A stretch of 64,000 bases of DNA from Lineus longissimus (Eukaryota; Nemertea; Pilidiophora; Heteronemertea; Lineidae). The number at the start of each line of letters is the position of its first letter. Position 1 is the stretch's first letter. The translations under genes were made by a program, and so were the position numbers. The stretch is from positions 10,230,501 to 10,294,500 of the forward strand of contig NC_088311.1 of assembly GCF_910592395.1 (NCBI RefSeq), given 5' to 3'. A model generated the notes under the pieces. It worked only from the letters and a program-made list of their open reading frames with translations, was not told where the DNA came from and did no database searches. Positions 46,820 through 59,422 of the stretch are shown piece after piece.

Positions 46820-46910
46820 TACAGGGTGGCCCAGAATTATTATCCCATGCACAATAGAATTCTATTGTGTATCCATTGTGTGAGGGAAAACAATTCAGGG
46901 CCACCCTGTA
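46820..46910. mobile_element. 91-bp mariner-like hairpin MITE
   Basis: TA-CAGGGTGGCCCAGAATT at the left and AATTCAGGGCCACCCTG-TA at the right are inverted ends flanked by TA. The centre is itself palindromic (CACAATAGAATTCTATTGTG). The CAGGGTG ends and TA duplication are typical of mariner-derived MITEs. Confidence 0.75.
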
Positions 46911-47643
46911 GAAACAATGCTTATCATGGCTGCAAACACAGTCATATCAAAAACAATTTTGTATACTGACCGTTGTTTGCCAAACGATACATTGATGCGA
47001 AGTGAACAGAGGACCACTGAATGATTCCGACTCGTTATCGATTGGATTGTAGTACTCATATCGAAATAGTCACAAAGATTCTTTGAGGCTTAAGTGGAAG
47101 GGTGTGTGTTTCTTTACTTTAGCCTTATTGCCTTATTCTTCCTCCTTTTGCAAAAGGGAACACTTATATTTGATTTGAAAAGCTGTACCACCACAGTTTA
47201 TGATGAGATCATGCAGAAGTTGCATGCATGTAATAAAACTACAGCCGACGTTCTTGGACTCGATAATGTCAATCCATTTACAGAAATGCACCACCAATGA
47301 CCGATCACTTTCTAAGTCCTTAAATATGCACCACAAAAATAAAAGTTTGATCAATACAGAAGACTTTTGACAAAATCCACAACAAAGTTTTTACACAACC
47401 TGGGTAAAAAAAATCGACAACATTCTGCTTATAAAATCATAGAACCTATCAAAAGAATATAAATGACATATGGCCACAGGCATTGCAAGAATCATTGACT
47501 ATATAAACAAAGACTTTCATGAAATCTTTACAACATACACTGACTTATCATATTTATAACCTCCCATAGCTAACACTCCTGCCAGGGGGGACACCTCAAT
47601 ATCATGTCTCAAGGAAAAGACCAGCTACATGCACCATACTCAC

Positions 47644-47830
47644 ATAGTATCAACCCAGTTATCTTGGTAGAGCGGTAGTTTATAATTCTTGTACTTCATG
47701 CGTATTTTCACCATGGCATTGCGGAATCTTTCCAAGTATCCCGGAAAACTTGGATCCGTCATCTTCTTCTTATCCTCGAGCATCATACCGGTGACATTCC
47801 CAGATTTGGTTCCATCCCAGTACAACATAG
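47644..47830 (-). CDS. Gene D/A internal exon (187 nt)
   Basis: Acceptor CATTGTTTTTTGAG, donor ACTAT|GTGAGT, open only in phase 1. The peptide begins MLYWDGTKSGNVTGMMLEDK, then YLERFRNAMVKIRMKYKNY and ends LPLYQDNWVDT. Mixed helix and strand, basic, no membrane segment. It fits the 48590 exon (phase 1) upstream and 46175 (phase 2) downstream. Not recognised. Confidence 0.78.
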
Positions 47831-48589
47831 CTCAAAAAACAATGTTCACACACAAATCGAGGTCTCAACACTGTTTTTGTATGCATCGGCAAATCAAGAC
47901 TGTCCCAATTTATGGAATAATTGTTTACCGTGTGCCAATGTATGACAACCTTGTATCGTTTCTATACGTTAATGTATACCAAAATAAGTTATAATCTATT
48001 TGTTCACCCTAATGGTAGCCCACCGTTATCCACATGGCTGGCGAAAATCCTCGCTATTAGTGTGTATAAGATAAACGGTTTAGACCAAGAGGGTAAATCT
48101 CAAACTTCGAAATCTAACCACAATCCATTATAGAGAATTCCTTTCCACACGACAGCCGTTACAAGTTCTAATGAATTGTCTAGGGACTAACCGACAGAAA
48201 AAAAAGCCGTTGCATTCCTTCCTAGAACGCTCCCCTGATCTAATCCAGAGAGCAGCACAGTGTCCTTATCGGACAATTTTAAATAATTATCCATTGGCCC
48301 AGTGTGATCGAATTTTGCGTAAATAATCCTAAGCCGAGTAACCAATACATTAGAGAGGCCAAAGAAATGATTGATCTGAACACATATTTGTATTGCCACA
48401 AGATCTAATTAAACCACCTATGGTTATTTCCTGAGAATATTATTTTCAATCTCCATAAATCTTTCTATTGTTCCTTGGAATATTGTAGGTGACCTAAATT
48501 TCTTAAGTTATGTCGGAGCTTTGAATTTACCAAATGATCTGTCGAGTCATAAGGCAAAATGTTGACCTCTCACAGGGATAATCACATAC

Positions 48590-48672
48590 CGGTGAGTTCC
48601 TGAATTGAAGCCCCAATTAGGTGAACGTCGGGCGTGAAATTGAAACAGTTAGCCCCATGACATTGGAACCCA
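48590..48672 (-). CDS. Gene D/A internal exon (83 nt)
   Basis: Acceptor ATAACATTTGGACAG, donor CACCG|GTATGT. Entered in phase 2 and left in phase 1, it reads GFQCHGANCFNFTPDVHLIG then ASIQELT. Both joins keep the frame, which is the main support; the acceptor is only moderately pyrimidine-rich. Confidence 0.65.
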
Positions 48673-49704
48673 CTGTCCAAATGTTATCATTTCAGTGTCA
48701 TCGATGAATCGTGATGCCTAGCTGCCAGTGCCACACATGACCTTGCAATTTGTTGACACATGATTTCATGATTTGGAAATTCGGAAACACTTAGAGTTAT
48801 CCAACAGAGTGCAGACCTTCTGATCTTGAGCCGAAAATATTTGAGAAAACCCTCAAAGGTTTGCAAAACGATTGATGTTTTCGTAAAAGTGCTTCCTGAC
48901 AAACGAGAAATTTCTGTCCACGGTAATTGCAATTTCCACATGACACAAACTACATGCACAAAAATCACATTCGCTGTTGACTTAGAAACATAAAAGTCTC
49001 CTGTTTCTATTCAGATAGGCAGCTCTAAATGCATTTCATGCAGGTAACATTTATCTTGCTCTTATGCTCGGGAGCTAATGGCTGCTTCCTTGACAACACC
49101 ATGCAACAAGGCAACAGCATTGAGCTATTGTCACAACCTCATCATACCTTATTAACTTCAAATCAACTCACAAATTTTCAAAGGGAATATGTTGTACAGA
49201 GCATGCTAGATGACTGATTGATTGATATTTCCTCCATGACTTCTAAATGGATTCACTGGGAGAAGTTTTGCAAGAAAAAAATTAACGCAATTTCATGAGG
49301 GGGGGAAATGGAGAGGGGGTACAATAGTGAGCTTAGTTTAGGGGCCGAAAAAAGCTAATCAATGTTTTTTATTGAAAAATGCATCCATTCACAGAAATAA
49401 ATGAAGCAAAATGTAAAATGGATGTTTTCACAAACACAGAGGGCAGCAAAAAAGGTGTTTACATTATGAGGTGGTAGCATGATGACAACATGTCTCGTTA
49501 GACAACCAACTAGCTGCTTGTAATAGAAATCCAGCTAACTTTACCAACACAACCAACATTTGAAGCCAGTCCTGAATTGGAGAGCAACTTTAAGAATTTA
49601 TACTCCTTGAAATGCCAATCACAGAGTCAGACAACACTTGACAGCAGCTCTGATCCCCTAGTTTTACTCATTTTCATAGAATCTGCCCAGAAAAATATTT
49701 CGCC

Positions 49705-49972
49705 CTACGTTTTGTACTGATCACTAACAGTAATGTACTGAATTCTTCGATCAGTAATGTTTGTGTATAACAACCTTTGATAAAGTTCAATAATGTCCAC
49801 AGTGAACTCTTCGACTCCCTGCAAGGCAATCTCGTTCAGAGACAGTGTCCCCATGTTCTGATCAATAAAATCATGCCCAGTCCCTTTTGTGTGATTTATA
49901 ATCCTGCCAACTGAAATTTTCACATCCATCCTTTCCGATATATAAAGCACTATATTAGTATTAATCAGTCTG
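49705..49972 (-). other. Competing minus-strand frame, possible alternative exon
   Basis: After a pyrimidine-rich acceptor (GTGCCTTTATCTCCAG) the frame LINTNIVLYISERMDVKISV stays open for about 88 codons to TAG and would also join the 51373 donor in phase. Its upstream edge touches the M2 MITE at 49978. The 48590 exon explains the downstream phase equally well, so this is an alternative terminal exon or chance. Confidence 0.3.
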
Positions 49973-49977
49973 GAGAT

Positions 49978-50177
49978 AAAGGCACCCCGCAAACAAGCTA
50001 TTGACCTGCGATTCAAATTGCATGCGACAATAATTGCTTATTGCTGTCATGCTAGCAGTCAATATCAAAACCTTGCGATCACTAGTTTTACCCGCAGACA
50101 AAAGATTCTTTTGTCACACACAGCAGTGATTATAATCGCTGGTTCCTGCAATTCAAATTGCTTGTTTGCGCGGGGCT
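49978..50177. mobile_element. MITE family M2 (GCAAACAA ends), copy 2
   Basis: The ends AAGGCACCCCGCAAACAAGC and GCTTGTTTGCGCGGGGCTT are inverted repeats. Inside are TGCGACAATAATTGC and GATTATAATCGC words shared with 30668 and 13060. Confidence 0.6.
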
Positions 50178-50535
50178 TGACATCTTTTAAAGGACAACAT
50201 GTCAGCACAGAACTCTCATCCCTCTATCAGCAGCATTCTGTAACCTCCCTCACCATAGCCCTGGGGAGTTTCCAAGGGTGAGCCAGTGTAGTTCCAGTAG
50301 TGCACGCAAGTGACAAACCAGTATCACCAGTGGAGTACCAGTGGAGAACCAGTGGTGTCACATTAAAATTCCAACAGAAGGTATAATAGCACTTCTGCTT
50401 CTTTGTGGTACGTACCACAAAACCAACAGCTTGTTCTGCTTTCGGCTATTAGGAAATTCAAATAAAGCGTTTTTTTCAAAATCTTCAACAAGACATGTGT
50501 AATAAGTTACGAATAATCGCAATTCAATCAGATGG

Positions 50536-50796
50536 TTGTCTTTGTTTGAGTACGACAAAGATGTGGCAGATTTATTACCAAGTATTTGTTTGTCGATGGA
50601 TGATAATTGGAGGAAGATGCAGTACGTCTTCTGGTACAGTATGAAATTTCGTGGCACCGATGCCCAAAAATCACCGGAACCCATGAATCAGGAAACTTCA
50701 TTCCCCAAGTGGATTACGGATGTTTTTACCAAATCCTGTCGAAAACTTGTACGCCTACTGATTTCTACCCCTTCGCTATTAATGGTTCCGCGCTGA
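50536..50796 (+). other. Plus-strand open frame, possible pseudogene
   Basis: 86 codons reading LFEYDKDVADLLPSICLSMD then NWRKMQYVFWYSMKFRG. The neighbouring frame carries on with a protein-like stretch (FIPQVDYGCFYQILSKTC) to 50816, as a frameshifted pseudogene would. No start or splice site is convincing and the family is unknown. Confidence 0.25.
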
Positions 50797-51372
50797 AAAC
50801 GGTTTCTAAAGAGTAATTTGCTGCAGATAATGAAAATCTGCCACAAGGTGTGCTGAAGTGCAATGCCAGGTCACACGTCTATTTATTTATCCCCAGGATA
50901 ACAAGAAGCACGGCCGTTCAAACAGTGTGGTGCCATCTACCAATCAAGTCATGAAATGAAAATCATTAACAACACTTATTTCCTATTCCTTATTCCCAAT
51001 CTTACATAAAAAATTGGGACCAAAATGCTCCGCAAGCGTACAATTTAAATTTAAATTGCTACAAACCTGTGATCATGATCACAACATTTAATTGCAGGGT
51101 TTTCCGCAAATGAGCGACAGTCCTCGGCAAATGAGTGAGTTTGAAAGCGTTGATCAACCTTTGAACGAGATTCAAATACGTTGCTCCTCGTGCCCTTAAA
51201 AAATGGTAAAACCTTGTTGCGTTACAAGATGGAACAGTTAGTTTTTGGGGTCATTTTCACACAAATCTTTACCTTTAAATGAACTCACAATCACATCCAT
51301 ATGCTGAAGTGTTAGTATTTAGACATAACACATATCATGTATACATGTTATGGACAAATATTTGCAACTTAC

Positions 51373-51599
51373 CGGTCAGTAGTCATTATATCCGGTAATC
51401 CCGCTGGAGGGAACCCTCCACTGTACGGATTGCTGCCATGGACCAATCTGAGGCGCACCCTGGTCGAATTGTACAGCTGCATGGATACAGATGAGGCAGG
51501 GGTGGGGGCAGTCTGGATATTCCTCATGGCCGGGGCCTGTGAATGTTCCACTGGAGGCCAATTGCTATTGAAAGTCACCAGGCGAAATGGCACACTCAT
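51373..51599 (-). CDS. Gene D/A exon with possible internal start (227 nt)
   Basis: ATG 51599 (A at -3) opens 75 codons to donor GACCG|GTAAGT (phase 2). The peptide begins MSVPFRLVTFNSNWPPVEHS, continues Thr/Pro/Ser-rich, then RVRLRLVHGSNPYSGG. An in-frame TAA lies 12 bases upstream, so it is either the first coding exon of a separate gene (with a 5'UTR acceptor TTTACCCAG at 51621) or an internal exon entered at ATGAG|TG, which would receive phase 2 from the 57013 donor. Both remain possible. Confidence 0.7.
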
Positions 51600-52421
51600 G
51601 TTGTTGATTTAGCCTTGCTGGGTAAACTGAAGGTTTGCAATACTGTCTTTGAATAAACACTCCAACTAAATGACTCCTAAATAACTTCTCTCGATACGGA
51701 AATTACACGCCATAATGATCAAAGATATGAATGTTCAATTTATCACTTGAGAACTGTTCTTAGAGGAGAAGAAAATGGGTTGAATATTTGCTTTGGTGGT
51801 GTCATGTATCTAGCCACAATCCACTGTTCTGTACTATAAAATTATCAGTGTAAAACATATCGCTTCCTCTTTGTGCATGATCCAAATCACACAATGACCC
51901 GGGATCAAACATAACAGTACTGTTTACTACAGACACGCAATTACTCCAGGCGTTTCATATCATAGTAAATTATCGAGAATATAAAATGAGCAGTGTCAAA
52001 TTTATTGTTTGATATTAAATCACAAATGTCTAATCAGATACCATAGTAACCAGCAGAGTAAGAAATAGTCCTTTCAAGCTCCAGTAATCATGTCCAGTCA
52101 ATTTCAATTAAGTCTGATCAGATCCGTGAATCAGGAGCTGTTGCCCCTTATGTTATTGTGAATGAAGAAATTCCCACTTTGACAGCAATATCCACGATTT
52201 TATTTGACGAATTCTGAAGATGGGAAAAACACAACTCAACTTTCCTTTTTTTCTTGAAACTTGTTGTCACTATGTCTACATCACTGGGAATAGTCATAGA
52301 CATAGTTAGCAACACGTTCTCCAAACAAAGAATGATTTTTTTCTCGGCAAGGCAAGGTCCGTAGTGGTCGTCTGGATGATCACAAACATCTAAATTGAAT
52401 CGTAAGCCTTATCTCTCAACC

Positions 52422-52709
52422 AGCAAAGAGAAGAAAAAGACCTCAAGGAATAGGGAACAGAATTTAACTGCCATCCCGAATTTGAGGCAGATATCGCGAT
52501 CTCTGTCTGATGGGTGTGCGGGAGCTGGGAGTACACCAATCCCGATTTCCCCTTCACATGAAAATGTGTGCAATGCCCGCTTAGCTGAGAACCGTCAATT
52601 CCAATCTCCTTTGACAGACTCACACCAACTCAAGTTCTCCAAAAAGGCATTTCCACTATTTCGACACCAACAATACCCTCAATTTCCATTCAATTCAAGA
52701 CTAAACTGA
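52422..52709 (+). CDS. Candidate plus-strand terminal exon
   Basis: Acceptor CCTTATCTCTCAACCAG, then an open frame to TGA: SKEKKKTSRNREQNLTAIPN, a possible phosphosite LRQISRSLSDG, and a Phe/Gln-rich end FRHQQYPQFPFNSRLN. Codon use is balanced. No upstream plus-strand exon or poly(A) signal was found, and it would be nested inside a minus-strand intron, so it may be chance. Confidence 0.3.
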   Translation, partial: SKEKKKTSRNREQNLTAIPNLRQISRSLSDGCAGAGSTPIPISPSHENVCNARLAENRQFQSPLTDSHQLKFSKKAFPLFRHQQYPQFPFNSRLN

Positions 52710-54596
52710 AGAAGGCGACACACTCTTTCTCAAGATAGTATTCTGAAAAAATCCTTCTGAATACTGCAGAAAACAATGTAGCTCCTAACTGACCACAAAG
52801 AGAGAGATCCATATTCCATTTATCAATCAATCCACTATTGATAGCATGATAATATAACTGAGCAAGCTGTTATCTGCTGCATTAATTTGTCGTGTCAATG
52901 TCATTGATATCCTTAGCAACATCCATTGGTGGACACGACAAGGATGCAACCATCATAACAAGCCAACAACAATTTATTGCTACTTCAAGACGCAATACAA
53001 ACTCCCAGGGGCCAGTCCACCTCTCGCCTCAATTTAGAGGGGTGTATCAAGATGTCCTTGAGGGTCAAGATGTGGGAAAGATGGGATGGAGGTCCACTAT
53101 ATACAAAGGAGATGCAGCCCTCAGGAGGAGTACAAGTGGGATCCCATTTGCTTATATCACGCTGTCCCAAAACAGCTGTAGTCAGTCAAAATGACAGCCT
53201 CAGACAAAGGGATATATCCCATGCGTGAAGATGTTGAAAAGATCCGGTCCGGTGACAGAAAAGGTGCACCCTGGCACCCACAGCTTGGACATATGCACTA
53301 TAAAGTGATATCAAAATTTGGACTGTCAGGGCAAGGAATCGCTGGCAAGACTAGACTCCTACGATGGTATTATAAGTTTGTCAGCCGAAAGTGTTTATCA
53401 CACAAAAAAGTCCATTGAAAACTGTCAACAGTGTAATCCACTCCGCTTAAAAGAATATCAGATAATGTTGTCACCATAAGCCTTTATAGTAGGCCTATCG
53501 ATAAAAGGATTAGACATAATGTGTGTCTTCACAAATCCTTCTTAAATGGAAATCGTACACATTAGTATTGTGGTAATGATAAGACGAACATAACCCCTTT
53601 CACTCTCTTTTAGAAATGAAAAATAGATCACAGCGATAAGTCTTCAATGTGGTATATCATAGGCCATTGGTGATATTGTGACCTGTCATGTATACAGCCT
53701 CACTCATTCACCACTACATAAAGAGAATTGTGCCACGAAAGAAAGTTCAATGATTGATCCCTTATACACAGCATGAAATAACCATGTCCAAATGTTCATT
53801 CTATTGAACCAACAAAAATAGGAAATAGGAAAGTGCTCCCAGAGAGATATATTGCAAGGCAACCCTCCATGGAGAATTAGTGGTGAAATTATGCTGATCT
53901 GAATAATGCATCAGAAATGGAACTTAGTCATAACACTGCAAATTCTTCAATCAATGATCAACAGCACAGCATTAGCCACTCCAAAGATATTAAAGCACAT
54001 TCCTTGGCATTCTGAATTGCAATAATCTCATGTATATCAATCCACACTTGAAACTACACAGCATTCCATTTCCACGCACAAAATCAAATAAGTTTTTTTC
54101 CCAGACAAGCCATAGAAAACTTCAAGAATCGCAAACCTAATAGCACTTGTTAACGACATAAATTTTAACGCCATGAAAGACATGAATTATCGATAATAGC
54201 ATTATTAAACAAATTGCATGTTACATCCTTTTGACTGACCTAAAATGCTATCGCATTCAGGTGAAAATACCACTGACATCATGTACTACAAAATTGCCCC
54301 TGATTGATATTTGCTCAATGGGAAACGTGACAAAATCCACTGCAAAAAAGAGGAGCAAACATCTCAAACTTTAGAGTAATGCTATGACATCAATAATAAC
54401 TAAGACGTTGTCAATGCTTTTTTGGGAATCAATGTTACTCAAAAGATGTTGGGAAAGATTTGCAGAGCTAAATATGACTGCATAGAAGTCCACAATACTC
54501 TGCCACTTAAGGCCATCGATGGAGGTTGGCTGACATCGAAGAAGAAGGAATTGTGAAAAAATCAAGAAATCTACCTGTGTATTATTTAAAGTATAA
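52710..54596. other. Intron, nothing recognised
   Basis: About 1.9 kb of AT-rich sequence. The 83- and 100-codon frames near 53.0 kb overlap each other in three frames and have no splice support. Confidence 0.45.
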
Positions 54597-55420
54597 GATC
54601 AAAGAAGCAGTAGAACTAGCTGACATCAAATCAAGAGACTAAATATCAAACTAGAAGAAGAAGTAGAAGCAGTTGACACTAAAACAAAAGAAGTAACAGA
54701 AGCAGCTGACATCCAATCAATTAGAGACCAAGAAGTCAAGTAGAACTAGAAGAAGAAGTAGAAGCAGTTGACACTAAAACAAAAGAAGTAACAGAAGCAG
54801 CTGACATCGAATCAAGAGACCAAGAAGTCAAGTAGAACTAGAAGAAGAAGTAGAAGCAGCTGACTTCAAATCAGAAGAAAAAGACAAAGAAGCAACCAAC
54901 TATCAAATCAAGAGACCAAAGATCAATGTAGAAGAAGTAGAAGCAGCTGACATCAAATCAGAAAAAAAGGACAAAGAAGCAACTATCAAATCAAGAGACC
55001 AAACATCAATGTAGAAGAAGTAGAAGCTGCTGACATCAAATCAGAAGAAAAAGACAAAGAAGCAACCAACTATCAAATCAAGAGACCAAAGATCAATGTA
55101 TAAGAAGTAGAAGCAGCTGACATCAAATCAAAAAGAAAAAGACAAAGAAGCAACCAACCATCAAATCAAGACACCAAAGATCAATGTATAAGAAGTAGAA
55201 GCAGCTGACATCAAATCAAAAAGACAAAGACAAAGAAGCAACTATCAAATCAAGAGACCACACTATCAATGCAGAAGCAGCTGACATCATTCAAATCAAG
55301 AGAAAAAGAAATAAGCAGCTGACTTCAAATCACACCTTTCTTGAAATCAAGAGAAGAAGAAAAGAAGGAGCTGATATCAGATCAAGAGAAAGATCAGAGA
55401 AGAAGAAGAAGAAGAAATTC
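54597..55420. repeat. Purine-rich minisatellite of about 80-bp units
   Basis: About ten degenerate units of GAAGTAGAAGCAGCTGACATC, AAATCAGAAGAAAAAGACAA, AGAAGCAACTATCAAATCAAG, AGACCAAAGATCAATG. Units vary by loss of sub-blocks and end in a GAA tract (about 55396-55416). One plus-strand frame repeatedly spells EEVEAADIKSE-KDKEAT but is broken by stops. It lies in the intron between 57013 and 51599. Confidence 0.88.
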
Positions 55421-57012
55421 AAGGTAACATGTTTTGAATGTGAGGGGAGATTTAACTGACACGAGGAACTTTTCCAAGTATTGATGAAGACAATCATGGC
55501 CACATAACAATAACATGTAGATTTTAAGAAAAACATTTACCATGTCAACATTTTCACATACTCCATGCAAATTCACAGGGAAGAACGTACAATTTGTGAC
55601 TGCAACACTTTCATAAAGAGACAACCTTTACCAAGAAGAGGAAAATGATTGCAATAAGAAATGGCTATATCCAAAAAAGCGAATCAAGAACTTCAGACAC
55701 AGCACAATAATTCGAAATTTATGTCCAGAAAAACCTCCGGCAGAATGTCACATTGTCAAGAGTGACATGTGCGGTTTTACAATTTAAGTTGTCCACAACT
55801 TTCCAGCTCATTTCGAGGCATGGGTTCATGTAGTATACCACGGTACATGAACCATGTTAGCTGAATATGCCTAGATCTTTTTAAAGTTAGCAACTGTGGC
55901 AGCACATTAGTGAGTGGGTTTTTTAATCACAACTACCAGCAGGGCATTTTGATTTTGGACAAAAGTTAACTTACTCCATTGAACATGAATCTCTACTCTA
56001 CCATGTAGCGAGTATATGATTGCAAAGCCCCAAAATATTACATTTAAAGACCTATTATTAAACTAGCAGGGGTCACGCATTCTTTGAAATATATGTATAA
56101 TGTTTGTCCCATAAGAGTAAAGATTGTTTTGATTTAGTTTTAAGAATTATCATTTTATTTGTAACTGTTAAGTAATGGTAAGTAACATTCATGGAAATGG
56201 CAACAACAATATCCTCCAGCTATTGCACTGGTAGGCATTAAGCCACTCCTCACGAAAAGATTCAATAGAGCCCCATGGTGGCCATTCTTGGTAATAAAGA
56301 GTAAGCATAAGGAGCAAGTAGGGTCAAATGTCTTGCACAAGGACACAAGATATGAAACAATGCTGACCCATTCAAGAGTCAAACCTAAACCTCCAAGTTA
56401 TAAACCTGCGTTGTGCTCTAACCAATATACCACTCATCTCTCAGGAGAATTGAGGACCATTGCTAATGGCAAACCAATCACTGCGTGATAATTTGCTATT
56501 GTGAATATAATACTAATAGTGAACACTGCAACATCAAAACTTCTCTACAACTGTCTACAAGACGGCAGCACTGCATGACATCTGATGTTTGATTGGCGTT
56601 TCAATACAAGTAGAAACACTTGAGGAATACTATTTCTTGTAAAAGGACGATACATGTAAGATCTTTTTAAGTACAAGAACCAACAGTGAGGTCAGTGCAG
56701 ACATTATGTGGTAAAGGCGATTGAGAAATCTGTCATTGTACGAGAGCATGGAATGATAACATGATAACGACCTGTTCTTGCAGTCTTTTTCAGCTAGAAG
56801 CACTTAATGACACTGTTTTAATCAGCAGTAATTCATTCGTAAATGCTTCCAAATAGGCCTAAATTGTCTTGTTCATAGAAATCAGTAAGATCCAAAAGGA
56901 CAAGACCTTGTTGGGATACCAGCACTTACTATGACTTACCCCCAAAATGTGATTCCTTCTCCATCATCATCATCTCGAAGACACCAAAAAGAGAAACCTA
57001 AAGACCACATAC
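55421..57012. other. Intron, nothing recognised
   Basis: No exon, RNA gene or repeat element could be supported in these 1.6 kb. Confidence 0.45.
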
Positions 57013-57706
57013 CTTCTTGGTGAAATCCTCTCAACAATTTCCTGTATTTTGGTTGCAGCGTTGGTCTGATTCTTTTCTGCATCCTTGAAAAAGACACTTG
57101 ATGTTAAGGGTGCTTCCTTACAAAGAGCTGGTGGCTCCCTCTGATGGCCTCGTGTTTCCTTCCGAGCTGACTGTGTTTCCCTTCGAACAGTTGTAGCTTC
57201 TCTTTGGTGAAGGATATGTGGCTCTTTATGAAGAACGGGCCTCCTGACTGCAGACATGATGTCATCTGTACTTTTGGTGTCACCAAGACTCGTCAAGCTA
57301 TCAGAAAGATTGACACGCTGTGGGAGACTCATGGACATCCTGTGGTCGGCATCATGAGAATAATGACTGTTTTCACCCAATTCTGGGTCAGGATTATCTT
57401 TATGAATGTATCCATATCTGATATTATTAGTCCCTTTATCACCAGACACATCACTCACTCGAATTTTTTCATGTTTCTTGGTCAGCTGGCTTATCAACTG
57501 CTGTACAGATGGAAGTTTTGCCACTGGCTTATTTGTGTTGAGTTTCACCCGGACTGGTCCATGGTTGTTGTAGATTCGGGTGAAGGTGATGTTGTGGCCA
57601 CTTGGGTCCATCTGGGCCATGAAGCTGCTGTTAAAAGCATTAAGACTTCTTCTCCCTCCTTTCGCCATGTCAGAAGATACGATGTCGGCATCAGTTGAGC
57701 TTCTTA
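57013..57706 (-). CDS. Gene D/A large exon (694 nt)
   Basis: Acceptor TTTTTGTCTTGTTCATTTCCAG is excellent; donor AGAAG|GTATGT. Phase 1 in, phase 2 out, 230 whole codons. It starts RSSTDADIVSSDMAKGGRRS. Residues about 30-75 (ITFTRIYNNHGPVRVKLNTN then LPSVQQLISQLTKKHEK) faintly recall the doublecortin pattern of a strand, a short NG-like turn and a helix LxxLT, but key residues are missing. The second half is charged with His/Arg/Glu repeats (LHKEPHILHQREATTVRRE), ending in the helix AATKIQEIVERISPRR. No membrane segment. The function is not established. Confidence 0.88.
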
Positions 57707-59422
57707 CTGGAAATGAACAAGACAAAAACTAAAGTACTACCGATACCTGTGTACATCAATTTCAAAGGTATTATTTCATTGATTATATGCAAGATTCGAA
57801 TGATATTAGATGAAGCACGGACACCTTGAGACCTAGTATTACATCGTGTAAGTGAATACCTACAAGAAATTCCCAGTTGCCCATGTTAGAGAAGAGGACG
57901 AGGCATATAACGCCTCAGGCTCTGCCTGATGGAACCATGGCAAATTATCCGTTTTTCATTACTCATTACACAAACAAGAATGGAGGTGATGTTTCTACAT
58001 ACAAATCATCAGGTGATAAAATACTCCCAAATCAACAGCTTTAGCTATCATCCACAAAAATCCTCCAGCAACCAAACCTTCAAACGATATTGAAACAATG
58101 AAAAATTCAATCCAACCGTCTTATCAGCAAATCATTGATTGAGCTCTACCTGAGTGTCATCATATGCACACTATCTCTTGATCTCAAAACACTTCTAAGT
58201 ACTATCGATTGAACCACTTTCACAAATACCTTAGCCAAAAACATGGGAGATACACCAAAATAGATTCCTTTATTACAAGTTTATGGCCATTAAACATATT
58301 AAAAACCAATAACTGGTACACATGGTTCCAGGAGTCCCAACCTCTTTTCAATAACTATGAATGAGGTGTTTTTATTATAATCCTATCACGCTAAAAATTA
58401 AGATTTGTGCACTAGGCAGATAGACTGAGCTTATATCAGTTGGATTGACAATCTCTCCAGCACAGCTGGAAGGCAACACTCAGATAATAAATCTGATTGT
58501 CCTTCCATTGGATGACAATTTCACCCCAATGCCTATTTGGGTCGTCGAAATTATAGACTTGGGGAGACCTCAAAAGGGGAGAGGATGGCCATGTCTCACA
58601 ATCTGACCAGCAGATTAGATCTGAGGAACATTCAGTGCTGGGAGTGAGTGGGAGGAAAATGGTGTATCTATCCTGATGTACAACAAAGGCCCTGTCATGA
58701 TAACTCATCAGCAATCATGGCCGAATCTTGAAGCAATCTACTCCTCATTCCAAATCCCGCTAAAAATAACACAAATAAGAGTGTCTGTCCCGAATAAGTT
58801 CTGTGTTATCTGCACAGCCTAAAAAAGACTGTTTCCTTCTCTCTTAAGGAAATCTTCCATAGTGATGGCACTTTCCAAGATAGATATTCAAACTACAAAT
58901 GTCCATCAACTTAAAAGATATGTCTCAACTTACCACTAAGCAGAGGTCCCACCACTAATTACTGATTCAAAATCAGAGTGAAAATTTGGGTTCATAAAGT
59001 CACTTCAAAATGGAATGAATCCGGTGATAATTCAATGTACATGCGGAATGCTGGTCGTCATGCACAGACATGGGGATTACGATACATAAGTTATCTGGTA
59101 GTGTCAATCCAATCAAAAACATCAACAAGCCAGCATACTTAGAGCCACTACCAATTAAACCATGGCAACATGAAAACCGTCAGGAGGACTTTTGTTTGAT
59201 AATACACAATTTACTATACAGTGTTGACAAACAATCGATGAAGAGCCAAGGGGTGTCATATTGATTGGATATTCATATTTATTGACCTTTACTGATCGCC
59301 CTGATGACAAGTCAAGAATTGAGGACGACCTCTCATCAGCCCCAATGGTAAAATCAATTAATAGATCCAGTCAAGATTCCAGTATCTTTAAACATGATCA
59401 ATTAGCATCTGCATTGTATGCC

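Noticed and set aside
46439-46904. Minus-strand frames of 97 and 137 codons
   Set aside because: They cross the mariner-like MITE, have no splice support and no plausible domain.
57204-57698. 164-codon plus-strand frame
   Set aside because: It is antisense to the well-supported 57013-57706 exon, whose splice sites and phases fit its neighbours.
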